In this document: in pieces, positions 44,244 through 52,272 of the stretch | How the letters are laid out: every line of letters begins with the position of its first letter | Position numbering within the stretch: the stretch's first letter is position 1 | Origin: Chryseobacterium sp. LAM-KRS1 | Lineage (GTDB): Bacteria > Bacteroidota > Bacteroidia > Flavobacteriales > Weeksellaceae | Direction: 5' to 3' | NCBI RefSeq assembly: GCF_013184525.1 | Contig: NZ_JAAOIZ010000002.1 | Span: 1-64,000 of the forward strand | Length of the DNA stretch: 64,000 nucleotides | The notes under the pieces: model-generated | The model's input: the letters and a program-made list of their open reading frames with translations, nothing else | What the model was told of the DNA's origin: nothing | Databases searched by the model: none | Made by a program: the position numbers and the translations under genes

Positions 44244-44291
44244 TTTACATTTGTATTTTGCATTTGTAAATTTATTATTTACATTTGTAAA
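44244..44291 (+). promoter_or_regulatory. Triple operator array overlapping the HTH-gene promoter
   Basis: Three copies of a 14-bp dyad: TTTACATTTGTATT (44244-44257, 12/14), TTTGCATTTGTAAA (44257-44270, 13/14) and TTTACATTTGTAAA (44278-44291, perfect TTTACA-TT-TGTAAA). The last one contains the -7 element TACATTTG (44280-44287), 24 bp before the ATG at 44312. A protein bound there would block RNA polymerase, which suggests autoregulation by the HTH protein. Confidence 0.7.
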
Positions 44292-44311
44292 ACAATTAAA
44301 AGCTTATTTTT

Positions 44312-44851
44312 ATGAGTTTAAATGAAAGAATTTCTAAAGTTATCGAGTATTCAAGACTTACTCCTTCTGAATTCGCAGATGAGATCGATGTACAGCGATC
44401 TTCCATTTCTCATATCACTTCCGGAAGGAACAAACCTTCTTTGGAATTTATTATAAAAATAAAATCTCATTTCCCTGAGATCCTTTGGGATTGGTTAGTC
44501 AATGGCGAAGGTGAAATGCTCAAATCAGCCTTACCCGAAACTTCAGTTCCGGAACCAGATGAACCGGATGAAGAAAAGTTAAAGCCTACTTCCCTCCCTG
44601 ATCTGTTTACCATGATGAACGATGATGAAGATTTCGGCATTGATGAAGATGAAATTGTTACCCAAAAACAACCCCTTCGAGAATCTCCTATACCGTACAA
44701 CGTTAAAGCTCAGGAAAAAATAAACGATTCTCAGCGATTAGAGAATTCAAATGAGAAAATTATTAATCAAGTAATTGAAAATCAACAAAGTAAGATAAAA
44801 AGAATCGTTTTGTTTTATGAAAACGGAAAATTCGAAAGTTTTGAGCCATAA
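44312..44851 (+). CDS. XRE-type helix-turn-helix transcriptional regulator
   Basis: 179 residues. The N-terminal HTH is LNERISKVIEYSRLTPSEFADEIDVQRSSISHITSGRNKPSLEFIIKI (residues 3-50), with the recognition helix at VQRSSISHITSGR, followed by FPEILWDWLVNGEGEML, a typical Flavobacteriia continuation. The middle (about 70-110) is acidic and disordered; the end is a polar helix and a short strand, IKRIVLFYENGKFESFEP. No peptidase or ligand domain is present. It is preceded by a triple dyad operator overlapping its own promoter. Confidence 0.88.
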   Translation: MSLNERISKVIEYSRLTPSEFADEIDVQRSSISHITSGRNKPSLEFIIKIKSHFPEILWDWLVNGEGEMLKSALPETSVPEPDEPDEEKLKPTSLPDLFTMMNDDEDFGIDEDEIVTQKQPLRESPIPYNVKAQEKINDSQRLENSNEKIINQVIENQQSKIKRIVLFYENGKFESFEP

Positions 44852-44900
44852 AAAAGCATTGCCAATCATTTATTATCTTGAGATTCTCTAGTATTGCGAA

Positions 44901-44934
44901 TAAAAAAACCTCACAATTGGTGAGGTTTATTATT
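44901..44934. terminator. Bidirectional terminator
   Basis: Arms AAACCTCAC (44906-44914) and GTGAGGTTT (44920-44928), loop AATTG, between the convergent HTH and proline dehydrogenase genes. Confidence 0.85.
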
Positions 44935-44953
44935 TTTAAATAATTGGTATTAA

Positions 44954-46126
44954 TTATTTACTGTTTTTTCTTCTTTCTAATTCTTTCTTTAACAGTCCCA
45001 GTTCTCTACCGGTCTGCCCGGCCACAGAAGTGTTTTCCTGAGCTCTTCTGGTCAAATAAGGAACTACGTCTTTTACTGGGCCATAAGGAAGGTATTTAGC
45101 CACATTATAGCCTTTATCTGATAAAGCGAATGTAATATTATCACTCATCCCGTAAAGTTGTCCAAAATATACATGAGGATTACCCGTTTCCAGAGATTTT
45201 GTTTTCATTTTATCCATAACCAACTCGGAAGAGATCTCATTATGGGTTCCAAAAAATGCTGAAACTTTATCTAAATGATTCATTACAAAATCAATTCCTG
45301 CATTATAGTTCCTATCAGTTGCTTCTTTATTAGGCTGGATAGGATCTGCATATCCCTTTTGTTCTGCTCTGGCTCTTTCCTTTTCCATATAAGCTCCACG
45401 TACTATTTTATATCCGATAAAATAATTCTTTTCTCGGGCTCTTTGCAAATGGCTTTCCATGTATTCCAGCCTTCCGGTTCTGTACATCTGAATCGTATTC
45501 CAAACAATTGGTTTTTCTTTGTTGTACTTTTCCATCATCTCTTCACAAAGATGATCTGCAGCATCCTGCATCCATGTTTCTTCTGCATCAACCATTACTT
45601 TCTTATCATTCTCATGGCAAAGCTTACAAACCTCATCAAACCTTCTTACCACTCTTTCCCATTCTTCTTTCTGGCTGGTCGTTAGCTCTGCGTTTTTACC
45701 AACTGCTTCATACAGATCAATTCTTCCAAAAGCTGTAGGCTTAAAAACAATAAATGGAATTGCCGGATTTCCTACGGAGAATCTTACAATATCCTTGATT
45801 TCCTTACATACTGCATCAAAAGTTTCTTCATCTTCTTTTCCCTCAATTGAATAATCGAAAATACTTCCAACCCCTCTTTTAAATAATTGCTTTACCACTT
45901 TCATGCTTTCTTCCCGTGTTTCACCCCCACAGAATTGTTCAAATAAAGTATTTTTTACAATCCCGGTTACAAACGGAAAATTATGATGAACGGTAAAATT
46001 AAGAATAGAAGTTCCAACACTGGTTAAAGCCGGTTGTTCAATCATTTTAAACATCCAATATGCTTTTCTTAATTGGGCATCTGTTTTGTCTGCAAATGCA
46101 ACTTTAGTATCGTTAAAAATGGGCAT
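44954..46126 (-). CDS. Proline dehydrogenase (monofunctional)
   Basis: 390 residues of the PutA/PRODH beta-barrel fold: FDYSIEGKEDEETFDAVC near 110, VMVDAEETWMQDAADHL, IVWNTIQMYRTGRLEYME, YFIGYKIVRGAYMEKERARAEQKGYADPIQPNKEATDRNYN (FAD site), FFGTHNEISS, and the closing YLPYGPVKDVVPYLTRRAQEN with the substrate-binding Arg pair. It oxidises proline to pyrroline-5-carboxylate. There is no aldehyde-dehydrogenase fusion; the partner gene is elsewhere. Confidence 0.96.
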   Translation of the reverse strand: MPIFNDTKVAFADKTDAQLRKAYWMFKMIEQPALTSVGTSILNFTVHHNFPFVTGIVKNTLFEQFCGGETREESMKVVKQLFKRGVGSIFDYSIEGKEDEETFDAVCKEIKDIVRFSVGNPAIPFIVFKPTAFGRIDLYEAVGKNAELTTSQKEEWERVVRRFDEVCKLCHENDKKVMVDAEETWMQDAADHLCEEMMEKYNKEKPIVWNTIQMYRTGRLEYMESHLQRAREKNYFIGYKIVRGAYMEKERARAEQKGYADPIQPNKEATDRNYNAGIDFVMNHLDKVSAFFGTHNEISSELVMDKMKTKSLETGNPHVYFGQLYGMSDNITFALSDKGYNVAKYLPYGPVKDVVPYLTRRAQENTSVAGQTGRELGLLKKELERRKNSK

Positions 46127-46150
46127 TCCTTTTTATTAAATTTAATTTTG

Positions 46151-46158
46151 CAAAGGTA
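46151..46158 (-). promoter_or_regulatory. -7 promoter element (TACCTTTG) for proline dehydrogenase
   Basis: The complement of CAAAGGTA, an exact match, lies 25 bp upstream of the ATG. Confidence 0.55.
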
Positions 46159-46190
46159 ATAATAACCTTAGTCTTTTTAAAAAATATTTT

Positions 46191-47120
46191 TTAAAATTTA
46201 CTTTCGATCCCGTTCAAAAGCATCGCAATAATTCCTACAAAGACCCAAAGTCTTAATATGTTCAATGTTATGAACTTGCTTTTCCGGGAGTAGTTGAGGA
46301 GTAAATAAATACATAAAATCATAATAAACATCCCGCCGACAAAGTAATAAGCCATAAAACCTGAAACTCCGGTTCTCATAATTAGCTTCATAGACACCAC
46401 CATTGTTACAATAAGCAGAGATACGATGATGATTTTAGTTGTTTTATTTTCGAAATAATTAGGAATTGTAGTATATCCAAACGCTTTATCAACGCTTTTG
46501 GTTAGTGTGTCTTTTACAATATCAATGCATAAAAGGATCAAAAAAAGGAAAATGGCCATTAAAAGAACCTTTTTGGAAAAAGTTTCATAGTATACCATCA
46601 TCCCAAAGAAAGGATATAATGTAAGACTTACAAAAGTAAGGTTATTCAGCAACAATACACGGCTTAACTTATGGCTGTAAAACCACATAAAAAACTGATA
46701 GATCAGAAAAAAAATAAATACGTTATGTGAAATAAACCAAGCAACTCCCAGGGAAATAACACTTAGTGCGAGATACGCGTACAAGAAATATTTCTGGGCA
46801 ATAAAACTTTGAATTCTTGTACGAAAAGGTTTCACCACATGGTCCTTTTCAAAATCGTAGAATTGGTTGATAATTCCTCCCGCTAGAATGCTCAGTACCG
46901 TACAGAAAATAATACCGTGAACCTTAAAATCGAAGACAAAATTTCGAAGACTTTCCTCCTGATTAAATAAGAAAAAAGTAGATACGTAAAGCGCAAATGT
47001 AAGCAAGATCGCTACAAAAAACCTTGCGCCTAAAAGAAAGCCCACGAACTGTGAGAATCTATAAAATAAAGATTTAGATATATAGTTTTTTGATTGGAAA
47101 GTTTCTTTTTCAGAATTCAT
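46191..47120 (-). CDS. UbiA-family prenyltransferase
   Basis: 309 residues from the ATG at 47118-47120. It has about eight membrane helices. The first Asp-rich motif is INQFYDFEKDHVVKPFRTR (NxxxDxxxD), the second DIVKDTLTKSVDKAFG, where UbiA enzymes bind Mg-diphosphate. Bacteroidota homologues are often named geranylgeranylglycerol-phosphate geranylgeranyltransferase. It starts 12 bp after the mevalonate-kinase-like gene, which ties it to isoprenoid supply. The acceptor is unknown; menaquinone has its own menA. Confidence 0.88.
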   Translation of the reverse strand: MNSEKETFQSKNYISKSLFYRFSQFVGFLLGARFFVAILLTFALYVSTFFLFNQEESLRNFVFDFKVHGIIFCTVLSILAGGIINQFYDFEKDHVVKPFRTRIQSFIAQKYFLYAYLALSVISLGVAWFISHNVFIFFLIYQFFMWFYSHKLSRVLLLNNLTFVSLTLYPFFGMMVYYETFSKKVLLMAIFLFLILLCIDIVKDTLTKSVDKAFGYTTIPNYFENKTTKIIIVSLLIVTMVVSMKLIMRTGVSGFMAYYFVGGMFIMILCIYLLLNYSRKSKFITLNILRLWVFVGIIAMLLNGIESKF

Positions 47121-47131
47121 TCCCAATCTGT

Positions 47132-48058
47132 TTAAAATCTGTAAATAACCTCTTTGTTAAAACCATCAAGCATTTTTTCCGCCTTTTCATAGTCCTTGGT
47201 AAATCCAAGTATATATCCTCCGCCACCGCTTCCGCATAGCTTAAGATAATAGGCATTGGAATCCAGACCTTTCTTCCATATGTTGAAAATACTTTCCGGA
47301 ATCATTGGTCGAAAATGTTCATATGCCCAGTGTGAAAGTTTTTTCAAGTTTCTAAAGAAAGGATTCATATCCTTTTTTAGAAAAGCCTCGATACAGGCAT
47401 TATTATAACGGATAAATTCTTCTTTTAATGTTTTACGGAAACCTTCTGTCTTCATTTTTTCAAAGAAAATCTGAATCATCGGGCCGGTTTCTCCGGTCAT
47501 TCCGGAATCTATAAGGAAGATTGCTCCTTTTCCTTCTTCCCCTTCAGGAATAGCAACCCTACCGAGATTTTCTTTGTTTTCGATAAGGATGGGAAGATTC
47601 ATATAACAGATTAAAGGATCCATCCCTGAACTTTTGCCGTGAAAATAGCTTTCCATTTCTCCAAAAACAGCTTTCAGTTTTTTGAGATTTTCTTTGGAAA
47701 TATTCTCCGGGTTAAGCTTATTCATAGAATAACGTTCAAAAATAGCAGCTACTAAAGCCCCTGAACTTCCTACCCCATATCCCTGAGGAATATTGGAATC
47801 AAAGAAAAGTCCATTTGAAATATCTTTTTTAAAACTTTCTATATTAAGTTGGAAGTCATCAGAAAGATTAAGATCCGCAAGAAAATCAGAATATTTCTGC
47901 AGATGCTGATTTGATTTCAATTCAAATTCAGAATTCAGATCAGAGAACTTTAAAGCTCCTTTATAGAAACTATAAGGTACCACAAGCCCCTGGGAATCTT
48001 CTATCATCCCATATTCTCCAAACAGAATTATTTTTGCGTAAAATAGAGGGTTCGTCAT
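47132..48058 (-). CDS. GHMP kinase, probable mevalonate kinase
   Basis: 308 residues. YAKIILFGEYGMIEDSQGLVVPY opens the GHMP fold, the ATP loop is IPQGYGVGSSGALVAAI at about 91-107 (PxxxGxGSS), SYFHGKSSGMDPLICY carries the catalytic Asp, and KLCGSGGGGYILGF at about 272-285 is the third motif. It would phosphorylate mevalonate in the cytoplasm; homoserine or other kinases are less likely given the UbiA partner. A -7 box lies 20 bp upstream, so this gene heads the pair. Confidence 0.88.
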   Translation of the reverse strand: MTNPLFYAKIILFGEYGMIEDSQGLVVPYSFYKGALKFSDLNSEFELKSNQHLQKYSDFLADLNLSDDFQLNIESFKKDISNGLFFDSNIPQGYGVGSSGALVAAIFERYSMNKLNPENISKENLKKLKAVFGEMESYFHGKSSGMDPLICYMNLPILIENKENLGRVAIPEGEEGKGAIFLIDSGMTGETGPMIQIFFEKMKTEGFRKTLKEEFIRYNNACIEAFLKKDMNPFFRNLKKLSHWAYEHFRPMIPESIFNIWKKGLDSNAYYLKLCGSGGGGYILGFTKDYEKAEKMLDGFNKEVIYRF

Positions 48059-48078
48059 CTTGACAATAAATCTTTTTG

Positions 48079-48086
48079 CAAATTTA
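48079..48086 (-). promoter_or_regulatory. -7 promoter element (TAAATTTG) for the mevalonate kinase-UbiA pair
   Basis: The complement of CAAATTTA, an exact match, lies 20 bp upstream of the kinase ATG. Confidence 0.6.
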
Positions 48087-48192
48087 AGATTATTCTGCTG
48101 AATATAATCAAAATCCGGGCCGAATTACAATATTTTTTGAACAATAATGGATTTGTAACCATAAGCCTTATTCATACTTCCAACCTGATCAA

Positions 48193-48233
48193 CCCAATAA
48201 AAAAGCCTGATTTGATCAGGCTTTTTTATTGGG
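48193..48233 (-). terminator. Very strong terminator of the metalloprotease gene
   Basis: A perfect 19-bp stem from 48193-48211 to 48215-48233 with a 3-base loop; its core is GCCTGAT/ATCAGGC flanked by A6/T6. It lies 3 bp after the stop. Confidence 0.85.
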
Positions 48234-48235
48234 TA

Positions 48236-50401
48236 TTATTGTTTTATTAATTTCTTTATTACCGTCTGTTTTTCCGTTTCTACAGAAACTACATAATTTC
48301 CTGTTTGTATTGATGAAATATTAACTTCTGATTTATTTCCCTTTAATGAATCGGATGACAACACTAACCTTCCTGCTTCATCGTACATTTTATAGGATCT
48401 GAGGTTTTCCTTGGCTGAAATGACAATCATATTCTTTGCTGGGTTAGGATAAATATTCACGGTATTGTCTTTTGTACTTACATCTTCAATACCTAGAACA
48501 GCACATGAAAAACCTGCTTTCCAACCACTTCCTGTTTCAGCAGGATCCGATACAAACCTTACAGTAATAGCACCTGTAGCATGAGTAGAAGTAAATACTC
48601 CCGGCAATGTATTCCCAGTTAAAGTCCCATTAGCAAACAAAGGTGAAGTCGTTGAAGGACCATTATAAATATACATATAATCATAGTCTTCTTCCAGTTC
48701 AAGTTCTGTAAAAGTCATGCTGAGTGCCGAACCGGAACTCGGATAAAAAGTTTTTACAATAGTTTCATTATTACCATAAGCACCATTCAACCCTCCTGTA
48801 TCCGTAAATAATAAACCTCCACACCAATTGGCATCTGTTAGAAATAACTGGGATCTTTGAAAAGCATTTGATCCCGAACAACCCGATCCTACAAAAAGTC
48901 TGTAGTAAGTGGCCGGTTGAAGGTTCGCTAAGCTAATATTTTGAGTGGTTATATTTCCTGATGTTACAACTGTCCCGTCCATTGTTGTCAATTTATACTT
49001 CCATGAAGTAGAAGTTCCATCCGTAATAGTAGCATTTGCTGTATTTGTGGTAACATTAGAAATATTCATAGCCGTAATGCTAAGCGCACAAGGTGTTGTA
49101 CAGTTGGTTCCCAGACAAGGTTTGGAGTCTACGGTACTCCTGATTAGTGCTGCAGGTTGCGGACCAAATCCATTACTAAAACTTATTCCCACTCCTGAAA
49201 CCAAGTGACAATAGCTCATGATCGTACCCTTTACCGTGGTGGCCGGAATCGGGCCTGTGCAGCCTTCACTATACCCAGCTTGTGCACCACATCCGTCAAT
49301 TGCTGTTCCATTACCATTCCATGCACAAGCATGGGTATGGGGAGAACCTAAACTATGTCCCATCTCATGAGTCATTGCTTGGATAGTCCATGAATAAACA
49401 GGAACATTGGAATAGGTCTGAGAGATGCCCGAATATGCATATTTGTTTCCCGTGCAAAGTGAATTGAGATAGGCAATACTCGTTGTAGCCGGAGCATTTA
49501 CTAAATGAGCAAGATCTCCATTAAAAGTAGGCCTGTTTGTTCTGAAGCTGCTAAGATTAGCACCAGGAGTTCCTGTATAAGGATCCGCAGTAGTCCAGAT
49601 AAAAATTTCATTAAGGGCTACTTTTATATCATCATTATTATAAAGTGTTGCGATATTGTTATGAACAGCCGTAAGCCAATTCGTTACCGTTGTTGTATTG
49701 GAGCCGTTATTTTGATAAGGAGCAAAACAAACTTCATAATAAATCCGGACACAGTTTTCAGTAACAGCTTTATTAACAGTAGCAGGATCAAATGCTGTCT
49801 TTTGAACCTGATTTTCTTTTAACTCGTCTACTCCACAAACAAAAGGATTCGTGCCTGTAAGTTTTGACTCAGAATAGCTTACAAAATCTTCCGAATTCTT
49901 TATTTTTCCGACAATAACATTTCCTAATTCAGAGGATGAAGCTACTCCAACTACATCATCTTCAAAGAAGCTAAAAGCAACGATCGAAGAATTATCTCCC
50001 TTAATGATACCTCTATAATACGCCCCAGGGTTATATGGCACAATTTCCCCTTTATTGGTGGTTACTTTAAAATTATCTGTAAAAATCTGATGCTTGTAAA
50101 GCTCTACGGTAAGCTTTTTATCTCCTTCGAAAGGGAATGAAATTTCAATAGATTCAGGCTTGTCTCTGACCAACTTTTTTAGATTTACAGAATGAATAGT
50201 CATTGCAGTAATATCTGTGGCTGCCTTTTTATATTCCTCCATTTTAGGTGAAGTTCTATTAATATTGAAAAGATCATACTTCTCAAAGTGTTTACCTTGT
50301 TTATGATATTCTGATATTTTCTGCGAGACAGGCCTTAAATTCTGAGCAAAATTTAAGACAAAGCATAACGAAATGCTAAAAAGTAGAATTTTCTTTATCA
50401 T
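48236..50401 (-). CDS. T9SS-exported metzincin metalloprotease with CUB domain
   Basis: 721 residues. There is a signal peptide (MIKKILLFSISLCFVLNFAQ) and a propeptide-like region to about 200. The reprolysin-like catalytic domain has zinc site THEMGHSLGSPHTHAC (HExxHxxGxxH) at about residues 343-355, with the Met-turn region GTIMSYC. Next come a fibronectin-III-like segment (about 440-515) and a CUB-like domain (WCGGLLF...YDYMYIYNGPS...FVSDPAETGSGWKAGF, about 525-630). The C-terminal T9SS sorting domain starts VNIYPNPAKN and ends KKLIKQ. It is a secreted or surface protease. Confidence 0.95.
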   Translation of the reverse strand: MIKKILLFSISLCFVLNFAQNLRPVSQKISEYHKQGKHFEKYDLFNINRTSPKMEEYKKAATDITAMTIHSVNLKKLVRDKPESIEISFPFEGDKKLTVELYKHQIFTDNFKVTTNKGEIVPYNPGAYYRGIIKGDNSSIVAFSFFEDDVVGVASSSELGNVIVGKIKNSEDFVSYSESKLTGTNPFVCGVDELKENQVQKTAFDPATVNKAVTENCVRIYYEVCFAPYQNNGSNTTTVTNWLTAVHNNIATLYNNDDIKVALNEIFIWTTADPYTGTPGANLSSFRTNRPTFNGDLAHLVNAPATTSIAYLNSLCTGNKYAYSGISQTYSNVPVYSWTIQAMTHEMGHSLGSPHTHACAWNGNGTAIDGCGAQAGYSEGCTGPIPATTVKGTIMSYCHLVSGVGISFSNGFGPQPAALIRSTVDSKPCLGTNCTTPCALSITAMNISNVTTNTANATITDGTSTSWKYKLTTMDGTVVTSGNITTQNISLANLQPATYYRLFVGSGCSGSNAFQRSQLFLTDANWCGGLLFTDTGGLNGAYGNNETIVKTFYPSSGSALSMTFTELELEEDYDYMYIYNGPSTTSPLFANGTLTGNTLPGVFTSTHATGAITVRFVSDPAETGSGWKAGFSCAVLGIEDVSTKDNTVNIYPNPAKNMIVISAKENLRSYKMYDEAGRLVLSSDSLKGNKSEVNISSIQTGNYVVSVETEKQTVIKKLIKQ

Positions 50402-50542
50402 TATTAATTTTTATACAAATAAACAAAAAAAATCTACACCTAGTGATTAATCATCATGAAAATTATTAAAATGATAAGTACAATATAACAAAAAGACTAT
50501 TTAATTAACAATATGCTTCTATCATTTTTTAGACCTGTTAAA

Positions 50543-50575
50543 ATAAAAAGACGCTTATAAGCGTCTTTTTTATTT
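50543..50575 (-). terminator. Terminator of the MFS gene
   Basis: A 24-bp near-perfect palindrome: AAAAGACGCTTA and TAAGCGTCTTTT, flanked by A and T tracts, 8 bp after the stop at 50583. Confidence 0.85.
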
Positions 50576-50582
50576 ATGTCGT

Positions 50583-52073
50583 CTACAATGTATCACGATC
50601 TTTCAGCATTTTGACCTTCAGGAACCTAATCAGTATAAGACCAACCCCAAAGAATAAAGTCATTGAAAGGGCAGCAATACGCATATTATTAAAATGCTCA
50701 ATCAATGTTGCGAAAATAAATGTTCCGATAATAATGGCTATTTTTTCCAATACATCATAAAAACTAAAATAGGTTGTATTTTCCATTGAATCTTCAGGTA
50801 ACAGTTTTGAATATGTTGATCTGGACATGGCCTGAAGCCCGCCCATCACTAAACCTACAACTGCTGCAACTCCATAAAACTGGTATTCCACTGTTGGACT
50901 TTCTTTCTTTAAAAAATATGCCCATACACATGCAGCCATCCATAATATGATTGCAATTGAAATCACATTTCTATTTCCTATTTTTTTAGATAATCTGGAG
51001 AAAATAATAGCACCAATAATAGCCTCAATCTGGATTACCAAAAGGGTTCCAATCAACTTGTCCTGAGCAAGATTGATTTCACTTTTCCCAAATAAAGTTG
51101 CCATAAGGAAGATCGTTTGCATTCCCACACTGTAAAAGAAAAAACTTGACAAAAAGAATTTCAGGTTTCTATCTTTGAAAAGGTCTCTTCCCACTTTAAA
51201 AAGTTCATGAAAACTTTCTTTTGCGATATCCTTATAAAAGCTCATATTATCTTTTAATACTTCAAAAAGACCTCCTTGTTCTTCATGTTTTCTAAAGATA
51301 TTTTTATAATTCAGCAAAACCAAATCTTTAGGAAGTTTATCTTTTACATCTCCAAACTGTGGAAGGTGTTTGAATGTATATTGGGAAAAACCAAACCACC
51401 AAGCTCCTGTTAGTAAGAAACTGATTCTTGTAAATAACAGTTGCTGTGCAGCTCCTTTAGCAAAAACCTGAATCAATAGTAAACAAATTACGACTAAAAC
51501 TACAGAACCAATATATCCATATACATATCCTTTGGAAGAAAGCGCATCCTGCTTGTCTGGTGTCGCAATATCAGGTAAAAAAGAGTTATAAAATACTAAA
51601 CTTCCCCAGAATCCTACACTTGCTGTTATACTAAAAAGCAAGCCCAAAAAGACATTATGCATTCCTGTGAACATTGCTAACCCCATACACGAAGTAGCAC
51701 CCAAATAACAGAAAAACTGTAAAAATGATTTTTTATTTCCGATAGTATCTGCCAAAGAAGATAAAAATGGAGAAAGCAATACAACAATAAGGAAAGATAT
51801 CGTTAATGAATATCCATACACTGTATCTGGTTTGTATTCTTCACCAAATATTTTTATTAAATGCCTTACAGGGACATCAATCCATTGTTTTGTCTCAGTT
51901 ACATACTCCTTCTTTTCATAGGCGGTAGTAAGAATAGAATAATAAATAGGAAAGATGGTAGAGGTAATAACCAAAGAGTAAACAGAATTGGCCCAGTCGT
52001 ACACTGCCCAGGCCTTCATTATCTTTGGATTATTCTTAATATTTTTTGGTCGTTGATTCTCTGTTTCGGACAT
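50583..52073 (-). CDS. MFS transporter, UMF1/Atg22-like
   Basis: 496 residues with 12 predicted membrane helices. The start KAWAVYDWANSVYSLVITSTIFPIYY is the signature of the UMF1 family (related to vacuolar Atg22). LSPFLSSLADTIGNKKSFLQF is the MFS A-like loop, and GLVMGGLQAMSRSTYSKLLPE is a conserved late motif. In fungi the family exports amino acids; the bacterial substrate is unknown. Its own promoter lies just upstream. Confidence 0.92.
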   Translation of the reverse strand: MSETENQRPKNIKNNPKIMKAWAVYDWANSVYSLVITSTIFPIYYSILTTAYEKKEYVTETKQWIDVPVRHLIKIFGEEYKPDTVYGYSLTISFLIVVLLSPFLSSLADTIGNKKSFLQFFCYLGATSCMGLAMFTGMHNVFLGLLFSITASVGFWGSLVFYNSFLPDIATPDKQDALSSKGYVYGYIGSVVLVVICLLLIQVFAKGAAQQLLFTRISFLLTGAWWFGFSQYTFKHLPQFGDVKDKLPKDLVLLNYKNIFRKHEEQGGLFEVLKDNMSFYKDIAKESFHELFKVGRDLFKDRNLKFFLSSFFFYSVGMQTIFLMATLFGKSEINLAQDKLIGTLLVIQIEAIIGAIIFSRLSKKIGNRNVISIAIILWMAACVWAYFLKKESPTVEYQFYGVAAVVGLVMGGLQAMSRSTYSKLLPEDSMENTTYFSFYDVLEKIAIIIGTFIFATLIEHFNNMRIAALSMTLFFGVGLILIRFLKVKMLKDRDTL

Positions 52074-52092
52074 TTCAAATATATTAGATGCA

Positions 52093-52100
52093 CAAAAATA
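52093..52100 (-). promoter_or_regulatory. -7 promoter element (TATTTTTG) for the UMF1-type MFS gene
   Basis: The complement of CAAAAATA, an exact match, lies 19 bp upstream of the ATG. Confidence 0.6.
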
Positions 52101-52102
52101 GA

Positions 52103-52134
52103 AAAACCGCTGAATATTCAGCAGTTTTTTTTAT
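52103..52134. terminator. Bidirectional hairpin upstream of the MFS promoter
   Basis: The core palindrome GCTGAA-TA-TTCAGC extends with one wobble to AAAAC/GTTTT, with T runs on both strands. It may insulate the MFS promoter from upstream read-through. Confidence 0.6.
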
Positions 52135-52220
52135 TAATTAGAATATCCTGATATATTATCAATTCTTTAAATACTATTGATATGTAGAGGTCTTGAATAA
52201 TAATTACAGGTTTTAAAACA

Positions 52221-52248
52221 AAAATTGGAGCCTTTAAAGCTCCAATTC
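52221..52248 (-). terminator. Terminator of the thiolase gene
   Basis: Arms AATTGGAGC (52223-52231) and GCTCCAATT (52239-52247) with a 7-base loop; the A run on the left is the U tract. Confidence 0.8.
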
Positions 52249-52272
52249 AAATATTCAAAAAGAATTTGAATA

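Larger units (their letters stand above)
43534..44311. other. Long AT-rich intergenic region dense in DNA-binding-type motifs
   Basis: About 780 bp without a coding frame, between divergent genes. It contains: DnaA-box-like words (exact TGTGGATAA at 43579-43587 and TGTGAATAA at 44232-44240; one mismatch at 43742-43750, 43784-43792, 44090-44098, 44133-44141 and 44193-44201); a 20-bp perfect palindrome at 43702-43721; and repeats of the TTTACA/TGTAAA operator at 43534-43546, 43771-43782 and 44244-44291. Read as a regulatory or replication-related region; see findings. Confidence 0.6.
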
